Assembly (NCBI GenBank): GCA_018823415.1
Contig: JAHJIN010000454.1
Coordinates: 1-64,000, forward strand
DNA length: 64,000 bases
DNA from: Chloroflexota bacterium
GTDB taxonomy: Bacteria > Chloroflexota > JAHJIN01
Reading direction: 5' to 3'
The notes beneath the pieces are model-generated. The model saw only the letters and a program-made list of their open reading frames with translations. It ran no database searches and was not told where the DNA came from. Shown in pieces: positions 26,967-36,094 of this stretch; position 1 is the stretch's first letter; every line of letters starts with the position of its first letter. The translations under genes and the position numbers were made by a program.

Positions 26967-28985
26967 TCAGGGCAGGATGGCGATGTCGCCGGGGAGCAGC
27001 AGGTAATCGAGTCCATCTGCGAGGCTCAGGAACGCGCCGTCCGGCCCCTGCACGCGCACGGCCAGGCGATACGCACCGGGTGGCGTGACCGGGTTCAGGT
27101 TCACGTCCTGCTCGTCGCGGACGATCTCGCCGACGGCCCACTGACTACTGGGGTAAAAGCGCATCATCTGGGTGGGACGTTCCAGGTTGCCGCCCCAGAT
27201 GCCGTTGCCACTCAACTCCAGGCGCGGCGTATAATCAGCGTCCAAAGGCGCGAGTGCCTGCCAATAGAGCGTGACGTGAATCCAATTACTGGGTGGGTGA
27301 AAGACGTCATCGGTAGGCCGGAGCTGGCTCTGGTCGATGCGATATCCCAGCAGGCGCAGCTTGCCGCCAAAGACAGCGTCGCAGGGGGAGACGGCGTCTG
27401 GCGGGAGGGCACTCGGTCGATAGCGAACCGCATAGGCCCGAAGCTGTGCCCCCACCGGGAACTGTTCCGTGACCACTGGCCAGCGCCGGCCCAGGTGCCC
27501 CTGCACGATGTGATTCGGGTCCACCACCTGCTCGTGGCTCTCTACAAACCAGACGGTGTCATACGCCTCCAGCCCCACCAGCGTGGGGGCAATGGCCGCC
27601 TCGCTTGCTATGGCGGCGCCAAAGGGATGAAACACCGGGCTGCGCCCCCCGTCGCGATAGTAATACTCAAATGGGATGTGGGCATAGTCCACCACGCAAA
27701 GCACGGCGTCGTGCGGCCCCTCGTGCTCGCGGACGTACTGGGCCAGGCTGCGCCAGTCTTCTTTGCGGTAGATGGGGTTGGCATTCTGGCCCAGGCCATA
27801 GAGAGAGCTCGCCACGGCTGCGCCGGCGACCAGCAGCGCCAGGCCGGCTACGCCAATACTCAACCAACCTTGCGCGGGCCGGCCAAACCTTCGCAAGGTG
27901 TCCACGCCCCGGGCCACCAGCAAATAGAACGGCGGCGCAAACGCGATGGCGTATTGCACGCCAAAGATGGGGTCGCGACGGCTCAATATCGCGATTTCGA
28001 AGAGGGGCACCACCAGCCACAGGACCAGCAGCACCAGGCCGCGCTGCTCGCCTCGGCGCGGCACCAGCCCCAATAGAAACAGCACGATAAAAGGGGCCAG
28101 CAGCAGCGCGAGAGCAAGTCCCTGCTCTGGCACGACACGCAGGCTCCACCCTTGCGCCAGCGCGATGACCATGTCCCACAGGGACGTGGCCTCCACCTCG
28201 GAGAAGGATTGGCCGCTGACCTGCCAGGCTCGCCAGGCCCAGGGCAGATAGGCCAGGCCGGCCGCGGCCCACGTGAGGAACGCCGGCACCAGGACCCGGC
28301 GATGCATCCGCCAGTAAGCCAGGGTAAACAGCACGTGGACTGGCACGATCAGCGCCGCGTAAAAGTGGGTATAGAGAGCCGCGATGGTGAGAAGGAGGTA
28401 GAGGAACCACGACCAGGCCCCCCTTCCCCACCCCACCCCCTCCCCTTCCCCCCAAAATTGGGGGGAAGGGGAGGGGCACGCGGAGCGCGGGGAGGGGTTA
28501 GGGGGCGACAGCGCTTGCCATAACGCATACGTGGCCGAGGTGGTGAGCAGGCCCAGGAGCGCGTACATGCGCACTTCTTGGCTATACCAGATGAGGAACG
28601 GGTTTACGATCACCAGCAACCCGGCGATTGCGCCTACCACCGGGCCAAACAACCGGCGCCCCAGGCCATAGACGGGCAGCACCAGCAACGTCCCCGCCGC
28701 GATAGAGAACGCCTTGAGTGCCCCCTCGCCGTCGCCAAATACCGACAGCCAGAGGTGCAGCGCCAGGTAATAGAGCGGCGGGTGTGGGTCGCCCGAGATT
28801 TGCAGGCCGCGCGACAGGGTTTCTTCCCAGGGAAGCCGGGCCCACCACCAGCTCATGGCCTCGTCCAGCCACAGGCTCTGGGCATCCCAGCGCCAGAGAC
28901 GCAGGAAGAGAGCCAGAAACGCGAGGCCCAGTGGCAGCCAGAGACCGGCCGTGGCGCGGATTCGCTGGCCCAACGTGTTCACCAC
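26967..28985 (-). CDS. GT39/ArnT-like membrane glycosyltransferase with repeat insertion
   Basis: Membrane protein of 672 aa with about 11-13 helices. The first extracytoplasmic loop has SLWLDEAMSWW and SGDPHPPLYY, the acidic/aromatic pattern of polyprenol-phosphate-sugar-dependent GT-C enzymes (GT39/PMT_2). The C-terminal ~200 residues are soluble and beta-rich. The start is one of two adjacent GTG codons (28985 or 28982) overlapping the preceding stop. Near residues 160-190 a proline- and glycine-rich stretch (PSPRSACPSPSPQFWGEG and following) is encoded by a palindromic element and does not look like family sequence. Substrates are unknown. Confidence 0.74.
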   Translation of the reverse strand: MVNTLGQRIRATAGLWLPLGLAFLALFLRLWRWDAQSLWLDEAMSWWWARLPWEETLSRGLQISGDPHPPLYYLALHLWLSVFGDGEGALKAFSIAAGTLLVLPVYGLGRRLFGPVVGAIAGLLVIVNPFLIWYSQEVRMYALLGLLTTSATYALWQALSPPNPSPRSACPSPSPQFWGEGEGVGWGRGAWSWFLYLLLTIAALYTHFYAALIVPVHVLFTLAYWRMHRRVLVPAFLTWAAAGLAYLPWAWRAWQVSGQSFSEVEATSLWDMVIALAQGWSLRVVPEQGLALALLLAPFIVLFLLGLVPRRGEQRGLVLLVLWLVVPLFEIAILSRRDPIFGVQYAIAFAPPFYLLVARGVDTLRRFGRPAQGWLSIGVAGLALLVAGAAVASSLYGLGQNANPIYRKEDWRSLAQYVREHEGPHDAVLCVVDYAHIPFEYYYRDGGRSPVFHPFGAAIASEAAIAPTLVGLEAYDTVWFVESHEQVVDPNHIVQGHLGRRWPVVTEQFPVGAQLRAYAVRYRPSALPPDAVSPCDAVFGGKLRLLGYRIDQSQLRPTDDVFHPPSNWIHVTLYWQALAPLDADYTPRLELSGNGIWGGNLERPTQMMRFYPSSQWAVGEIVRDEQDVNLNPVTPPGAYRLAVRVQGPDGAFLSLADGLDYLLLPGDIAILP
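28418..28505. repeat. 88-bp GC-rich palindromic element inside a coding sequence
   Basis: A perfect 17-bp inverted repeat (28437-28453 and 28460-28476, CCCCTCCCCTTCCCCCC and complement) around AAAATT is nested in outer imperfect arms (28418-28434 and 28489-28505, 13 of 17 pairs). It lies in frame in the GT39-like gene and encodes about 29 low-complexity residues. It has the look of a small dispersed palindromic repeat or MITE remnant. Confidence 0.8.
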
Positions 28986-29335
28986 TGTGAGGTCTGGCCT
29001 ATCGCCAGGGCAACCGGCAGCACCAGCAGCAGGCCACCCTGGGGGCTGTTCAGCCGGGGCAGGGCCTCCTGCGTCACCCGGACCACCTGATCGAGCTGTT
29101 TTTGGTCTTCCACATAGGCCACGAGCACGCGCTGGCGGCACTCTTCGCAGGCCAGGAAATCGTGGAGGACCGGGAACAAGGGCAGGTCGGCACGCGTGGC
29201 AGATTTGCGCACCACGTCACGCATCCCGGCGCTGTCGATGATCGTGATCTCGTCCACCCCAACATCCTGCCAGGCCGCCAGCACGTCTGGACTCTGTTCG
29301 ATGTCTCGCACCAACAACCACACCAGGTTGCCCAT
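28979..29335 (-). CDS. PII-like (ferredoxin-fold) small regulatory protein
   Basis: Protein of 118 aa. The layout, with a first strand NLVWLLVRDIEQ, helix VLAAWQDVGVDEITIIDSAGM, a variable loop, then RVLVAYVEDQKQLDQVVRVTQEAL, fits the beta-alpha-beta repeats of PII/NIL-type ferredoxin-like folds. A Cys-x2-Cys (ACEEC) lies in the mid region. It starts where the antiporter gene ends (TAATG) behind an AGGAGG site, and its stop overlaps the GT39 start. Small PII-like proteins often regulate the transporter encoded beside them; this is inferred here. Confidence 0.62.
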   Translation of the reverse strand: MGNLVWLLVRDIEQSPDVLAAWQDVGVDEITIIDSAGMRDVVRKSATRADLPLFPVLHDFLACEECRQRVLVAYVEDQKQLDQVVRVTQEALPRLNSPQGGLLLVLPVALAIGQTSQW

Positions 29336-30594
29336 TATGCCTCCTTTTTCTGGCCCGCATCACCACGCGCAAACAGCCATCGCAACAGGATGGGTGTCAG
29401 GATAGATGTGGCGAGCACCACCACGATCATCCCGGCAAAGACACTCTCGGTTACCAGGCCGGTCCCCAGGCCCACCGTCGCCACGATGAGCAGCACCTCG
29501 CCGCGCGGCGACATGCCCACGCCCAGCCGCAGCGATTCGCCCCAGGTCAGGCCGCCCAGGCGCCCTCCTGCGGCCCCGGCGATGATCTTGGATGTAAAGG
29601 CCACCGCCAGGATCGCCAGCACCAGGATCAGGTTGTTCACCCAGGTGGACGAATCCTGGAACAAGGCCCCGGCGTTGGCGGTGAGCCCAATGTTGACGAA
29701 AAACACCGGCATGAGCACGCTGTAGGTGAGGGTGTTCATGCCGGCCTCGATGCGGTTGCGCAAACGGCAGCGGTTGAACAGCACGCCGGCCAGAAAAGAA
29801 CCGGTAATGGCCGCCACGGCCCCCAGGGCCTCGGCTGCCCAGGCATAGACCAGCACCACCACAATGACCAACGACAATAAGCCCTGGCTGATGGGCAAAG
29901 CATCGACCTTGCGGGCCAGCCACGGCAGCAGCGGATAGCCAATAGCCACACCCACCACGAAAAAGAGCACCATGCGCGCCAGCACAACGAGCACGTCTAC
30001 CAGGCCACCGCCCGTCGCGCTAGGCGCTCCCGCGGTCGCAACCAGGGGCGCGACCACGGCCATAAACACCGACAGCAATAGGATCACCAGCACATCGTCC
30101 ACGATGGCCGCGCCCAACAAGGTCAAGCCCTCGCGTGAGCGCAACTGGTCCAGGTCCATCAGGGTTTGCGCCGAGATGCTGACGCTGGTGGCCGCCAGCA
30201 TGAGGCCCATGAACACGGCCGCCACCCAGTCAAAGCCCAGGGGCAGCACTACGCCGGCGCCCAGCAGCACCGGCACGATCACGCCCAGCACCCCGGTGAA
30301 CAGAGCCGCCCGGCCCAGCTTGGTGATCTCGTCCAGGTGGGCTTCCAGGCCGGCCATGAACATGAGAAAAATCACGCCCATTAGGCTGAGGAGTTCCACC
30401 AGTTCGTGGCTGGCCGGCGTGTCAAAAACGGGCCAATGCATTATGTTCAGTACGGTTGGCCCCAGCACCAGGCCGGCCAGGATGTCACCCAGCACGGCCG
30501 GCTGCCCCAGTCGCGAACTGACATAACCCGCCGCCTTGGCCACCGCGATGATAATGGCCAACAGCAATAACACAGCAAGCGTCTGTGATTCCAT
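29335..30594 (-). CDS. CPA2-type cation/proton antiporter (Kef/NapA-like)
   Basis: Membrane protein of 419 aa with about 12-13 helices. It has the Na_H_exchanger pattern: GQPAVLGDILAGLVLGP in helix 2, MFMAGLEAHLDEI, ATSVSISAQTL, AAIVDDVLVILLL with the paired aspartates of the ion site, and GMSPRGEVLLIVATVG near the end. There is no TrkA-N domain, so regulation may come from the PII-like protein encoded directly downstream. The ATG at 30594 is chosen over the further upstream start because it begins at the first helix. Confidence 0.84.
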   Translation of the reverse strand: MESQTLAVLLLLAIIIAVAKAAGYVSSRLGQPAVLGDILAGLVLGPTVLNIMHWPVFDTPASHELVELLSLMGVIFLMFMAGLEAHLDEITKLGRAALFTGVLGVIVPVLLGAGVVLPLGFDWVAAVFMGLMLAATSVSISAQTLMDLDQLRSREGLTLLGAAIVDDVLVILLLSVFMAVVAPLVATAGAPSATGGGLVDVLVVLARMVLFFVVGVAIGYPLLPWLARKVDALPISQGLLSLVIVVVLVYAWAAEALGAVAAITGSFLAGVLFNRCRLRNRIEAGMNTLTYSVLMPVFFVNIGLTANAGALFQDSSTWVNNLILVLAILAVAFTSKIIAGAAGGRLGGLTWGESLRLGVGMSPRGEVLLIVATVGLGTGLVTESVFAGMIVVVLATSILTPILLRWLFARGDAGQKKEA

Positions 30595-30663
30595 GATGAC
30601 TCGATTCTGGCTCGTTGGACAACGGCGCACGCGTGCGCCCGCAATCTGGTCAATCAGGGTGCT

Positions 30664-30692
30664 AGTATATCATTCTTGAAGCCATCGCGCAA
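30664..30692 (-). promoter_or_regulatory. Candidate promoter for the antiporter operon
   Basis: Minus strand TTGCGC (30692-30687), a 17-nt spacer and TATACT (30669-30664). It lies 70 bp upstream of the antiporter start and back-to-back with the PKD-protein promoter. Confidence 0.52.
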
Positions 30693-30711
30693 GATAGTAC
30701 CAATGTCCCTC

Positions 30712-30740
30712 TTGCCGATTGGTCGCCGGTCGGCTACAAT
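30712..30740 (+). promoter_or_regulatory. Candidate promoter for the PKD/glycosidase gene
   Basis: TTGCCG (30712-30717), a 17-nt spacer and TACAAT (30735-30740), 22 bp before the start codon. An AAAGGGG ribosome site follows at the right distance. Confidence 0.6.
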
Positions 30741-30761
30741 GAGGTTGAAAGGGGAATCGCC

Positions 30762-32951
30762 ATGAACACCTGCCATCGCCTGGGGATCGCATTGGGCGCG
30801 ATGCTGGCGCTGTTGGCCTTGACCGGCCTGGCGTTGGGCGCCCCAACCGCCGACCCGGATGCCCGGTTCACGCCCAGCGCCACCGACGTGTGCGTGGACT
30901 GGCCCATTACCCTGTTCAACCAATCCCAGGGGACCACGCCCATCACGTTTCACTGGTCCTTTGGCGATGGCCGCGAATCATGGGGCATCAGCCCCGTCTA
31001 CTCGTACACGACCGCCGGCACCTACACCGTGGTCCTCACCGCCACCAACGCCCTGGGCTCTGACGTGGCGACCGCCACCATTGGCGTGCGGCCCCGGCCC
31101 ACGGTCCTGTTTACCTACACCCCGGCCCTCATCTATATCAACACCGTGGTCCAGTTCCAGGATCAGAGCGCCGGCGAACCCACCGCCTGGACGTGGGACC
31201 TGGGCGATGGCACCATCATCACCGGGACGCCGGCCCCCACCCACACGTTCGCTGCCACCGGCGCGTTCTCGGTGGCCCTTGCCGCTGCCAACGAGTGCGG
31301 TCCCGACGTGCGGACTGCCCTGGTGCCGGTCGTGGCCGGCCTGCCGGTGCCCGATTTCACGCCCCGGGCCATCACCGTGGACGTGGGCATAACCGTGTGC
31401 TGGACCAATCACACCGTGGGCACGCCGCCCATTGCCTACGAGTGGGGTCTGGGCGACGGGATGACGACCACCGTCACCGCGCCCTGCCACGCCTACCTGA
31501 TCACCGGGACGCACGCTGTCGTACTGACGGCGACCAACGGTTATGGCACGACCATCGCCACCGGCACCGTGACCGCCATCGCCCGGCCCCCGCTGGCCGA
31601 CTTTGCGCCCCGTCACGCCAGCACCGGCCCCGGCTTTGCCGTGACCTGGGCCAACCACAGCACCGGCACGCTGCCCCTGGCCTACACCTGGGAGTTTGGC
31701 GATGGCGTCACTAGCACCGTGTCCAACCCATCGCACACCTATGCGCTCACCGGCACCTGGGGCCTCACCCTCACGGCCCGCAACGCCTACGGGACCGACG
31801 TGGTTACGGGCACCGTACGCGTAGAGCACCACGCCCTGTGCCTGCCTCTGGTACTGCGCGATTACAGCCCCCCGGTGCAGATCGAATATGGGGCCAACCT
31901 GGCCGATCTGGGAAACGCCGATTTGATGAACGACATCGGGTTCACGTGGGTCAAGGGGTTCCTGGAGTGGAAACGCGCCGAGCCATCCCCGGGCAACTAT
32001 TTCTGGGGCGACGTGGACAATGTGCTGGCGGTATGCAGCGCCCGCGATCTCAAGCTGCTCCTGCGCGTGGACCGCCCCCCGGCCTGGGCCAACGGCACCG
32101 GCGACACCGCGCCCCCCTACAACGCCGCCGACTATGGCGCTTTCATGGGCGCGTTGGCCGTCCACTGCCGGGGCCAACTGGACGGCATCGCCTACGAGGT
32201 ATGGAACGAGCCCAACCTGGAAATCGAATGGGGCGGCCAGCCGCCAGACCCGGCGCGCTATACCAGGCTGCTCAAGGCCGCCTATCCCCGCGTCAAGGCC
32301 GCCGACCCGGACGCCCGGATCGTGACGGCCGGCCTGGCGACCACCGGCGGCACACTAACCGGCAACAAGCTGACCACCACGGCTAAAGGCATGGCCTACA
32401 ACGACCTGCACTATATCCAGGCCATGTACAACGCCGGGGCCAAAGGTTATTTCGATGCGCTCGGCTCGCCCCCCTACGGGTTCGCCTATGCCCCGGCCCA
32501 CAGCCCCACGGACCCGGCCGTAAACGGCCTCTGCTTTCGCCGCGCCGAGCAGCAGCGCGCCGTCATGGTCGCCAACGATGACAGCGATACGCCCATCTGG
32601 CTCACCGAGTTTGGCTGGCTGCTGGACCCGGCCATCGACGGGCTAAATTGCAGCGGGTGGGGCAGTTGGCCCAGCCGGGAGTGGCAGATCGTCAACCCGC
32701 AAACCCAGGTCACCTATCTGGTAGACGCCTACGCCTACGCCAACCAGCATTGGCCGTGGATGGGCGTGATGTGCATGTTCAACCTGGACTTTGGGGCCGA
32801 TTACTACCAGGCTGGCTGCCCCAGCGCGTGGGCCATGTGCAACGAGATGCGCTACTATTCGCTGGTCTATCGCGCCAGCCCCTGCGACCCGGGCAACAGC
32901 CCCCGCCAGTTTCGGCCGGCCTACTGGGCCCTCAAAGCCATGCCCAAATAG
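30762..32951 (+). CDS. Secreted protein: four PKD domains plus clan-A glycoside hydrolase-like domain
   Basis: Exported protein of 729 aa. The signal peptide spans about residues 1-27 (LALTGLALGA). Four PKD repeats follow, each with an FGDG/LGDG-type turn and YTTAGTYTVVLTATN-like strand (about 35-110, 115-190, 195-270 and 275-350). The C-terminal ~360 residues form a TIM-barrel-like domain with VWNEPN (E483 as likely acid/base) and WLTEFGW (E616 as likely nucleophile), the arrangement of GH5/GH39-type enzymes. PKD domains usually mediate surface or polysaccharide contacts. The substrate is unknown. Confidence 0.82.
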   Translation: MNTCHRLGIALGAMLALLALTGLALGAPTADPDARFTPSATDVCVDWPITLFNQSQGTTPITFHWSFGDGRESWGISPVYSYTTAGTYTVVLTATNALGSDVATATIGVRPRPTVLFTYTPALIYINTVVQFQDQSAGEPTAWTWDLGDGTIITGTPAPTHTFAATGAFSVALAAANECGPDVRTALVPVVAGLPVPDFTPRAITVDVGITVCWTNHTVGTPPIAYEWGLGDGMTTTVTAPCHAYLITGTHAVVLTATNGYGTTIATGTVTAIARPPLADFAPRHASTGPGFAVTWANHSTGTLPLAYTWEFGDGVTSTVSNPSHTYALTGTWGLTLTARNAYGTDVVTGTVRVEHHALCLPLVLRDYSPPVQIEYGANLADLGNADLMNDIGFTWVKGFLEWKRAEPSPGNYFWGDVDNVLAVCSARDLKLLLRVDRPPAWANGTGDTAPPYNAADYGAFMGALAVHCRGQLDGIAYEVWNEPNLEIEWGGQPPDPARYTRLLKAAYPRVKAADPDARIVTAGLATTGGTLTGNKLTTTAKGMAYNDLHYIQAMYNAGAKGYFDALGSPPYGFAYAPAHSPTDPAVNGLCFRRAEQQRAVMVANDDSDTPIWLTEFGWLLDPAIDGLNCSGWGSWPSREWQIVNPQTQVTYLVDAYAYANQHWPWMGVMCMFNLDFGADYYQAGCPSAWAMCNEMRYYSLVYRASPCDPGNSPRQFRPAYWALKAMPK

Positions 32952-33002
32952 GCCGCATACCTGACAACACCAACCTTCCGCCGGTGCTAGCCCGCCGGAG
33001 GC

Positions 33003-36000
33003 TCACTCCATCGGCAGCCACACCGTAAACGTGCTGCCCTGCCCTTCCTCGCTTTCCACCTCGATGCGACCGCCATGATCCTGCAAGATTCCCAAGCTAA
33101 CGGACAATCCCAGCCCGGTGCCCTGGCCCACCGGTTTGGTGGTGAAAAAGGGCTCAAAAATGTGTGACAGGTGGCGGTCTGGTATACCCACCCCGGTATC
33201 CGCCACTCGTATCTGCACCTCATCTTCCACTCGCATGATACTCACGCCCAGCGTTCCCCCTTGCGGCATGGCCTGGATAGCATTGTTGATGAGGTTGAGG
33301 AATACCTGTTTCATGCGACTGACGTCCAATGACATCAAGGGCAGTCCGGTGGCATAGCTCTCGGTCACAACGATGTGGTTGTGTTCCAGTTGCTGGCGGA
33401 CGAGAGCCAGCGTTTCCTGTATCACCTGGTTGATGTCGGCCGGCTGCCGCTGAAACTCGCTCTGGCGGGCAAAATCCAACAGGCCGCGCACAATGTCACG
33501 AGCACGGACTGCCTCTTTCGCGATGACAGACAGGCCTTCTTCGACCAGCGTATCCGAACCCAGGTCCTTGCGCGACAGCAACTGGGCGAATCCCAGGATG
33601 CCAGTCAGGGGGTTGTTGATCTCGTGCGCTACACCGGCGGCCAACTGGCCGATGGCGGCCATCTTGGCTGCCTGAACAAGCTGGGCCTGCGTCCGTTTCA
33701 ATTGCTCGTAGGCTATTTGTGTCTCGGTAAAGAGCTGCGCATTGGCGATGGCGATGGCAGATTGATCGGCAAAAGCCAGGGCGATCTGTGCGTCACGGTC
33801 GGTGTAAAAACCCGGCTGCTCATTGTCCAGGTTCAACAAGCCAATGGCTCGGTTCTTTCGCGGGGCCACCAGGGGTACGCCCAGCCAGCAACGGATGTAT
33901 TCGCTGCCCGGCGCACGCTGCCAGCGTGCATCGGCGCTGGTGTCTGGGATCATGACCGGGCGCTGGCGTTCCAGCACCTCTTGTATGTGTCGCAAGGCCA
34001 CCACGCGCAATGGCGTCAAGATTTGCTCGTCGGAGCGAAACCCTCTTTGGGCCACGATGTCCAGCGTCAAATTGTCCAGGGCCAAATCATCTGCTGTATC
34101 CGATGCAACGTCGGCTACCAACATCACCGAGGCGCTGTCGTAGGCTACCACCCGGGCCAATTGCTCCAGAATGAGTTGTAAGACGTGCTCGCGGTCCAGG
34201 CTACTGTTCAGGGCGCTGGCCACCTCGCGCAGGGTCTCGGACAGGGCGCGTTGCTCGCGCTCGGCCTGAAAGAGCCGACCATTCTCCACGGCCACGGCCG
34301 CCTGGCGCCCCAGGAGATAAAGCAGGCGGATCTCGTCCCGGTTATACACGTCCCCGGAGAGCTTGGGCCCCAGGTTGTACAACCCGACCAATTCTGCGCC
34401 CACCACCAGAGGAATAACCAACTCGATACCATATCGTTCCAGGAAAGCCTGAGCCGTGGCCGGCAGGTGGTCTGGGATCTGCAAGCGCAACAGTGGGCGA
34501 CCCCGGCGGCGCAAGTGTTCGGCCAGCGGATGATCCGTGGGCAGGTTCGGATGCTCGTTGCGGCGGCCGGCCACGACAAACCATTGGCCATCTGGGTCGA
34601 GCACGGCCAGTATGCCCGACGCGATTTGCAGCCTATCTGGCAGTTCGCGCGTCAGCAGCACGGCCAACTGGTCCAGGTCGACGCTCGTGGACAGTTTCTC
34701 GCTCAACTCGGGCAACAGCCGCTGATAATCCAGCTTGGTGCGGTAAAAAGCGCGGTCGATCACTGCCTGTACGCGCCGTCGCAGGGGAGCAAAGGCCAAG
34801 GCCAGACCCAGCGCAGCGATGAATACTGCCAGCGTATCGTTTTGCCATTGCAACACCACCTGGACGGCCAGCGTCAACAAGGGCACCATGAGCAGATAGA
34901 CGCCGAGCATGATCGCCGTGAGCGTGCCATAGACCAGCGTGCGATTGATAATGATGTCAATGTCCCACAGCCGGTAGCGTAGGATAACGATGCCAAAGGT
35001 CAAGGGGATCATCACGGTGATGAGCGTGACAGCGGCAGGGGAAATGGGAGGGCGACCGGTCAGCATCAGCGGCAAGAGATAGCCCGGGAGCACCACCACC
35101 AGGGTCAGGCCGCCCATCCAGAGTATCCAGCGCATCTGGGCCCGGGTCACCGGGTCGCGGGCGTGGCGAACCGAACGAAAGACCAGATAGACAACCAGCG
35201 TTATCTGGGCGATTGCCACGGCCACAACCGCGCGATTGCTGATCTCCAGTGCCATGCTCCACGTGGGAGACAAGGCCATGACTGCCGCTATCGCCACGTA
35301 AAAAGATGCGTAAACGACAAGTGGTATCAATCGAGGAAACCGCTTTAACCACGGATGAGGGGCCGGGAAAACCAGGGCAAAGTAACAAATAGACGCATAA
35401 GTGACGCTAAAGGTGATGTGCTCCAGGGCAAAGTGAAACCAAAAAGGCCAACGCCAGGGCAAGATAGCGTATTGAAAATTGAAACCGTCACCCAGGTGTT
35501 GCAGCATGGTGGTCACGCAGATCAGCATGAGCAGGCGAGCTGTCAACTCGTGGGGCCGCTTCCAAAAGACAAAAGTGCCAATGGCAAAAAAGCTCAGCGC
35601 CACGATCAATTGCGGCATCCAGCGCATCAGGATAGCCGAGAAGGGAACAGGAGCCAGCCGGATCGGCAATGTTAGGCTTTGTCCCTCGCGCTGGATTTCG
35701 TAGGCTACGACACCGCCGGTGCGCCATTCCGGCCCGCGCGGGGCGCCGTCCAGCCATTCGTCCACGGTATGGGCCCCGGCCCGGACGATGAGGTCGCCTA
35801 CCTGCAAGCCGCCCTCGCGCGCTTCCAGCAACCACTGCACGCGGAACCCGGCCGGGTCAAAACTCTCCAGATCGCCGGTAGCCCCATCGGCCGGCAACCA
35901 GGCATAGAGGGCCAAAAACCCAATGGCAAGGAGGATACCGAGCACCCACAAGCCATACCAGACCCACTGATCGGCGAACCCGCTAGCTTTACGGAAGAGT

Positions 36001-36023
36001 TGGGAGTTGCGGTCGCTACCCAT
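33003..36023 (-). CDS. Membrane sensor histidine kinase with PDZ-like and GAF domains
   Basis: Kinase of 1006 aa. TM1 lies around residues 20-45, an extracytoplasmic PDZ-like segment (GGLQVGDLIVRAGAHTVDEW) at about 70-95, then about seven or eight further helices to residue ~410. Two GAF regions follow (about 440-590 and 610-770). HisKA has the phospho-His near H800 in AHEINNPLTG; HATPase_c shows DTGVGI and GTGLGLS. No receiver domain is present and no response regulator is adjacent. The C-terminal half closely resembles the kinase encoded just upstream, suggesting duplication of the kinase core. Confidence 0.85.
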   Translation of the reverse strand: MGSDRNSQLFRKASGFADQWVWYGLWVLGILLAIGFLALYAWLPADGATGDLESFDPAGFRVQWLLEAREGGLQVGDLIVRAGAHTVDEWLDGAPRGPEWRTGGVVAYEIQREGQSLTLPIRLAPVPFSAILMRWMPQLIVALSFFAIGTFVFWKRPHELTARLLMLICVTTMLQHLGDGFNFQYAILPWRWPFWFHFALEHITFSVTYASICYFALVFPAPHPWLKRFPRLIPLVVYASFYVAIAAVMALSPTWSMALEISNRAVVAVAIAQITLVVYLVFRSVRHARDPVTRAQMRWILWMGGLTLVVVLPGYLLPLMLTGRPPISPAAVTLITVMIPLTFGIVILRYRLWDIDIIINRTLVYGTLTAIMLGVYLLMVPLLTLAVQVVLQWQNDTLAVFIAALGLALAFAPLRRRVQAVIDRAFYRTKLDYQRLLPELSEKLSTSVDLDQLAVLLTRELPDRLQIASGILAVLDPDGQWFVVAGRRNEHPNLPTDHPLAEHLRRRGRPLLRLQIPDHLPATAQAFLERYGIELVIPLVVGAELVGLYNLGPKLSGDVYNRDEIRLLYLLGRQAAVAVENGRLFQAEREQRALSETLREVASALNSSLDREHVLQLILEQLARVVAYDSASVMLVADVASDTADDLALDNLTLDIVAQRGFRSDEQILTPLRVVALRHIQEVLERQRPVMIPDTSADARWQRAPGSEYIRCWLGVPLVAPRKNRAIGLLNLDNEQPGFYTDRDAQIALAFADQSAIAIANAQLFTETQIAYEQLKRTQAQLVQAAKMAAIGQLAAGVAHEINNPLTGILGFAQLLSRKDLGSDTLVEEGLSVIAKEAVRARDIVRGLLDFARQSEFQRQPADINQVIQETLALVRQQLEHNHIVVTESYATGLPLMSLDVSRMKQVFLNLINNAIQAMPQGGTLGVSIMRVEDEVQIRVADTGVGIPDRHLSHIFEPFFTTKPVGQGTGLGLSVSLGILQDHGGRIEVESEEGQGSTFTVWLPME

Positions 36024-36094
36024 GGATCAAACTCCTTTCTGGTGTTGGACGAACTGTTGCCGAACACCCACCTGTGCCCTGCTGCACCCCCGGG

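Noticed and set aside
30978-32177. Minus-strand open frame inside the PKD gene
   Set aside because: Gly/His/Val-rich antisense translation of PKD repeats; no initiation site or family match.
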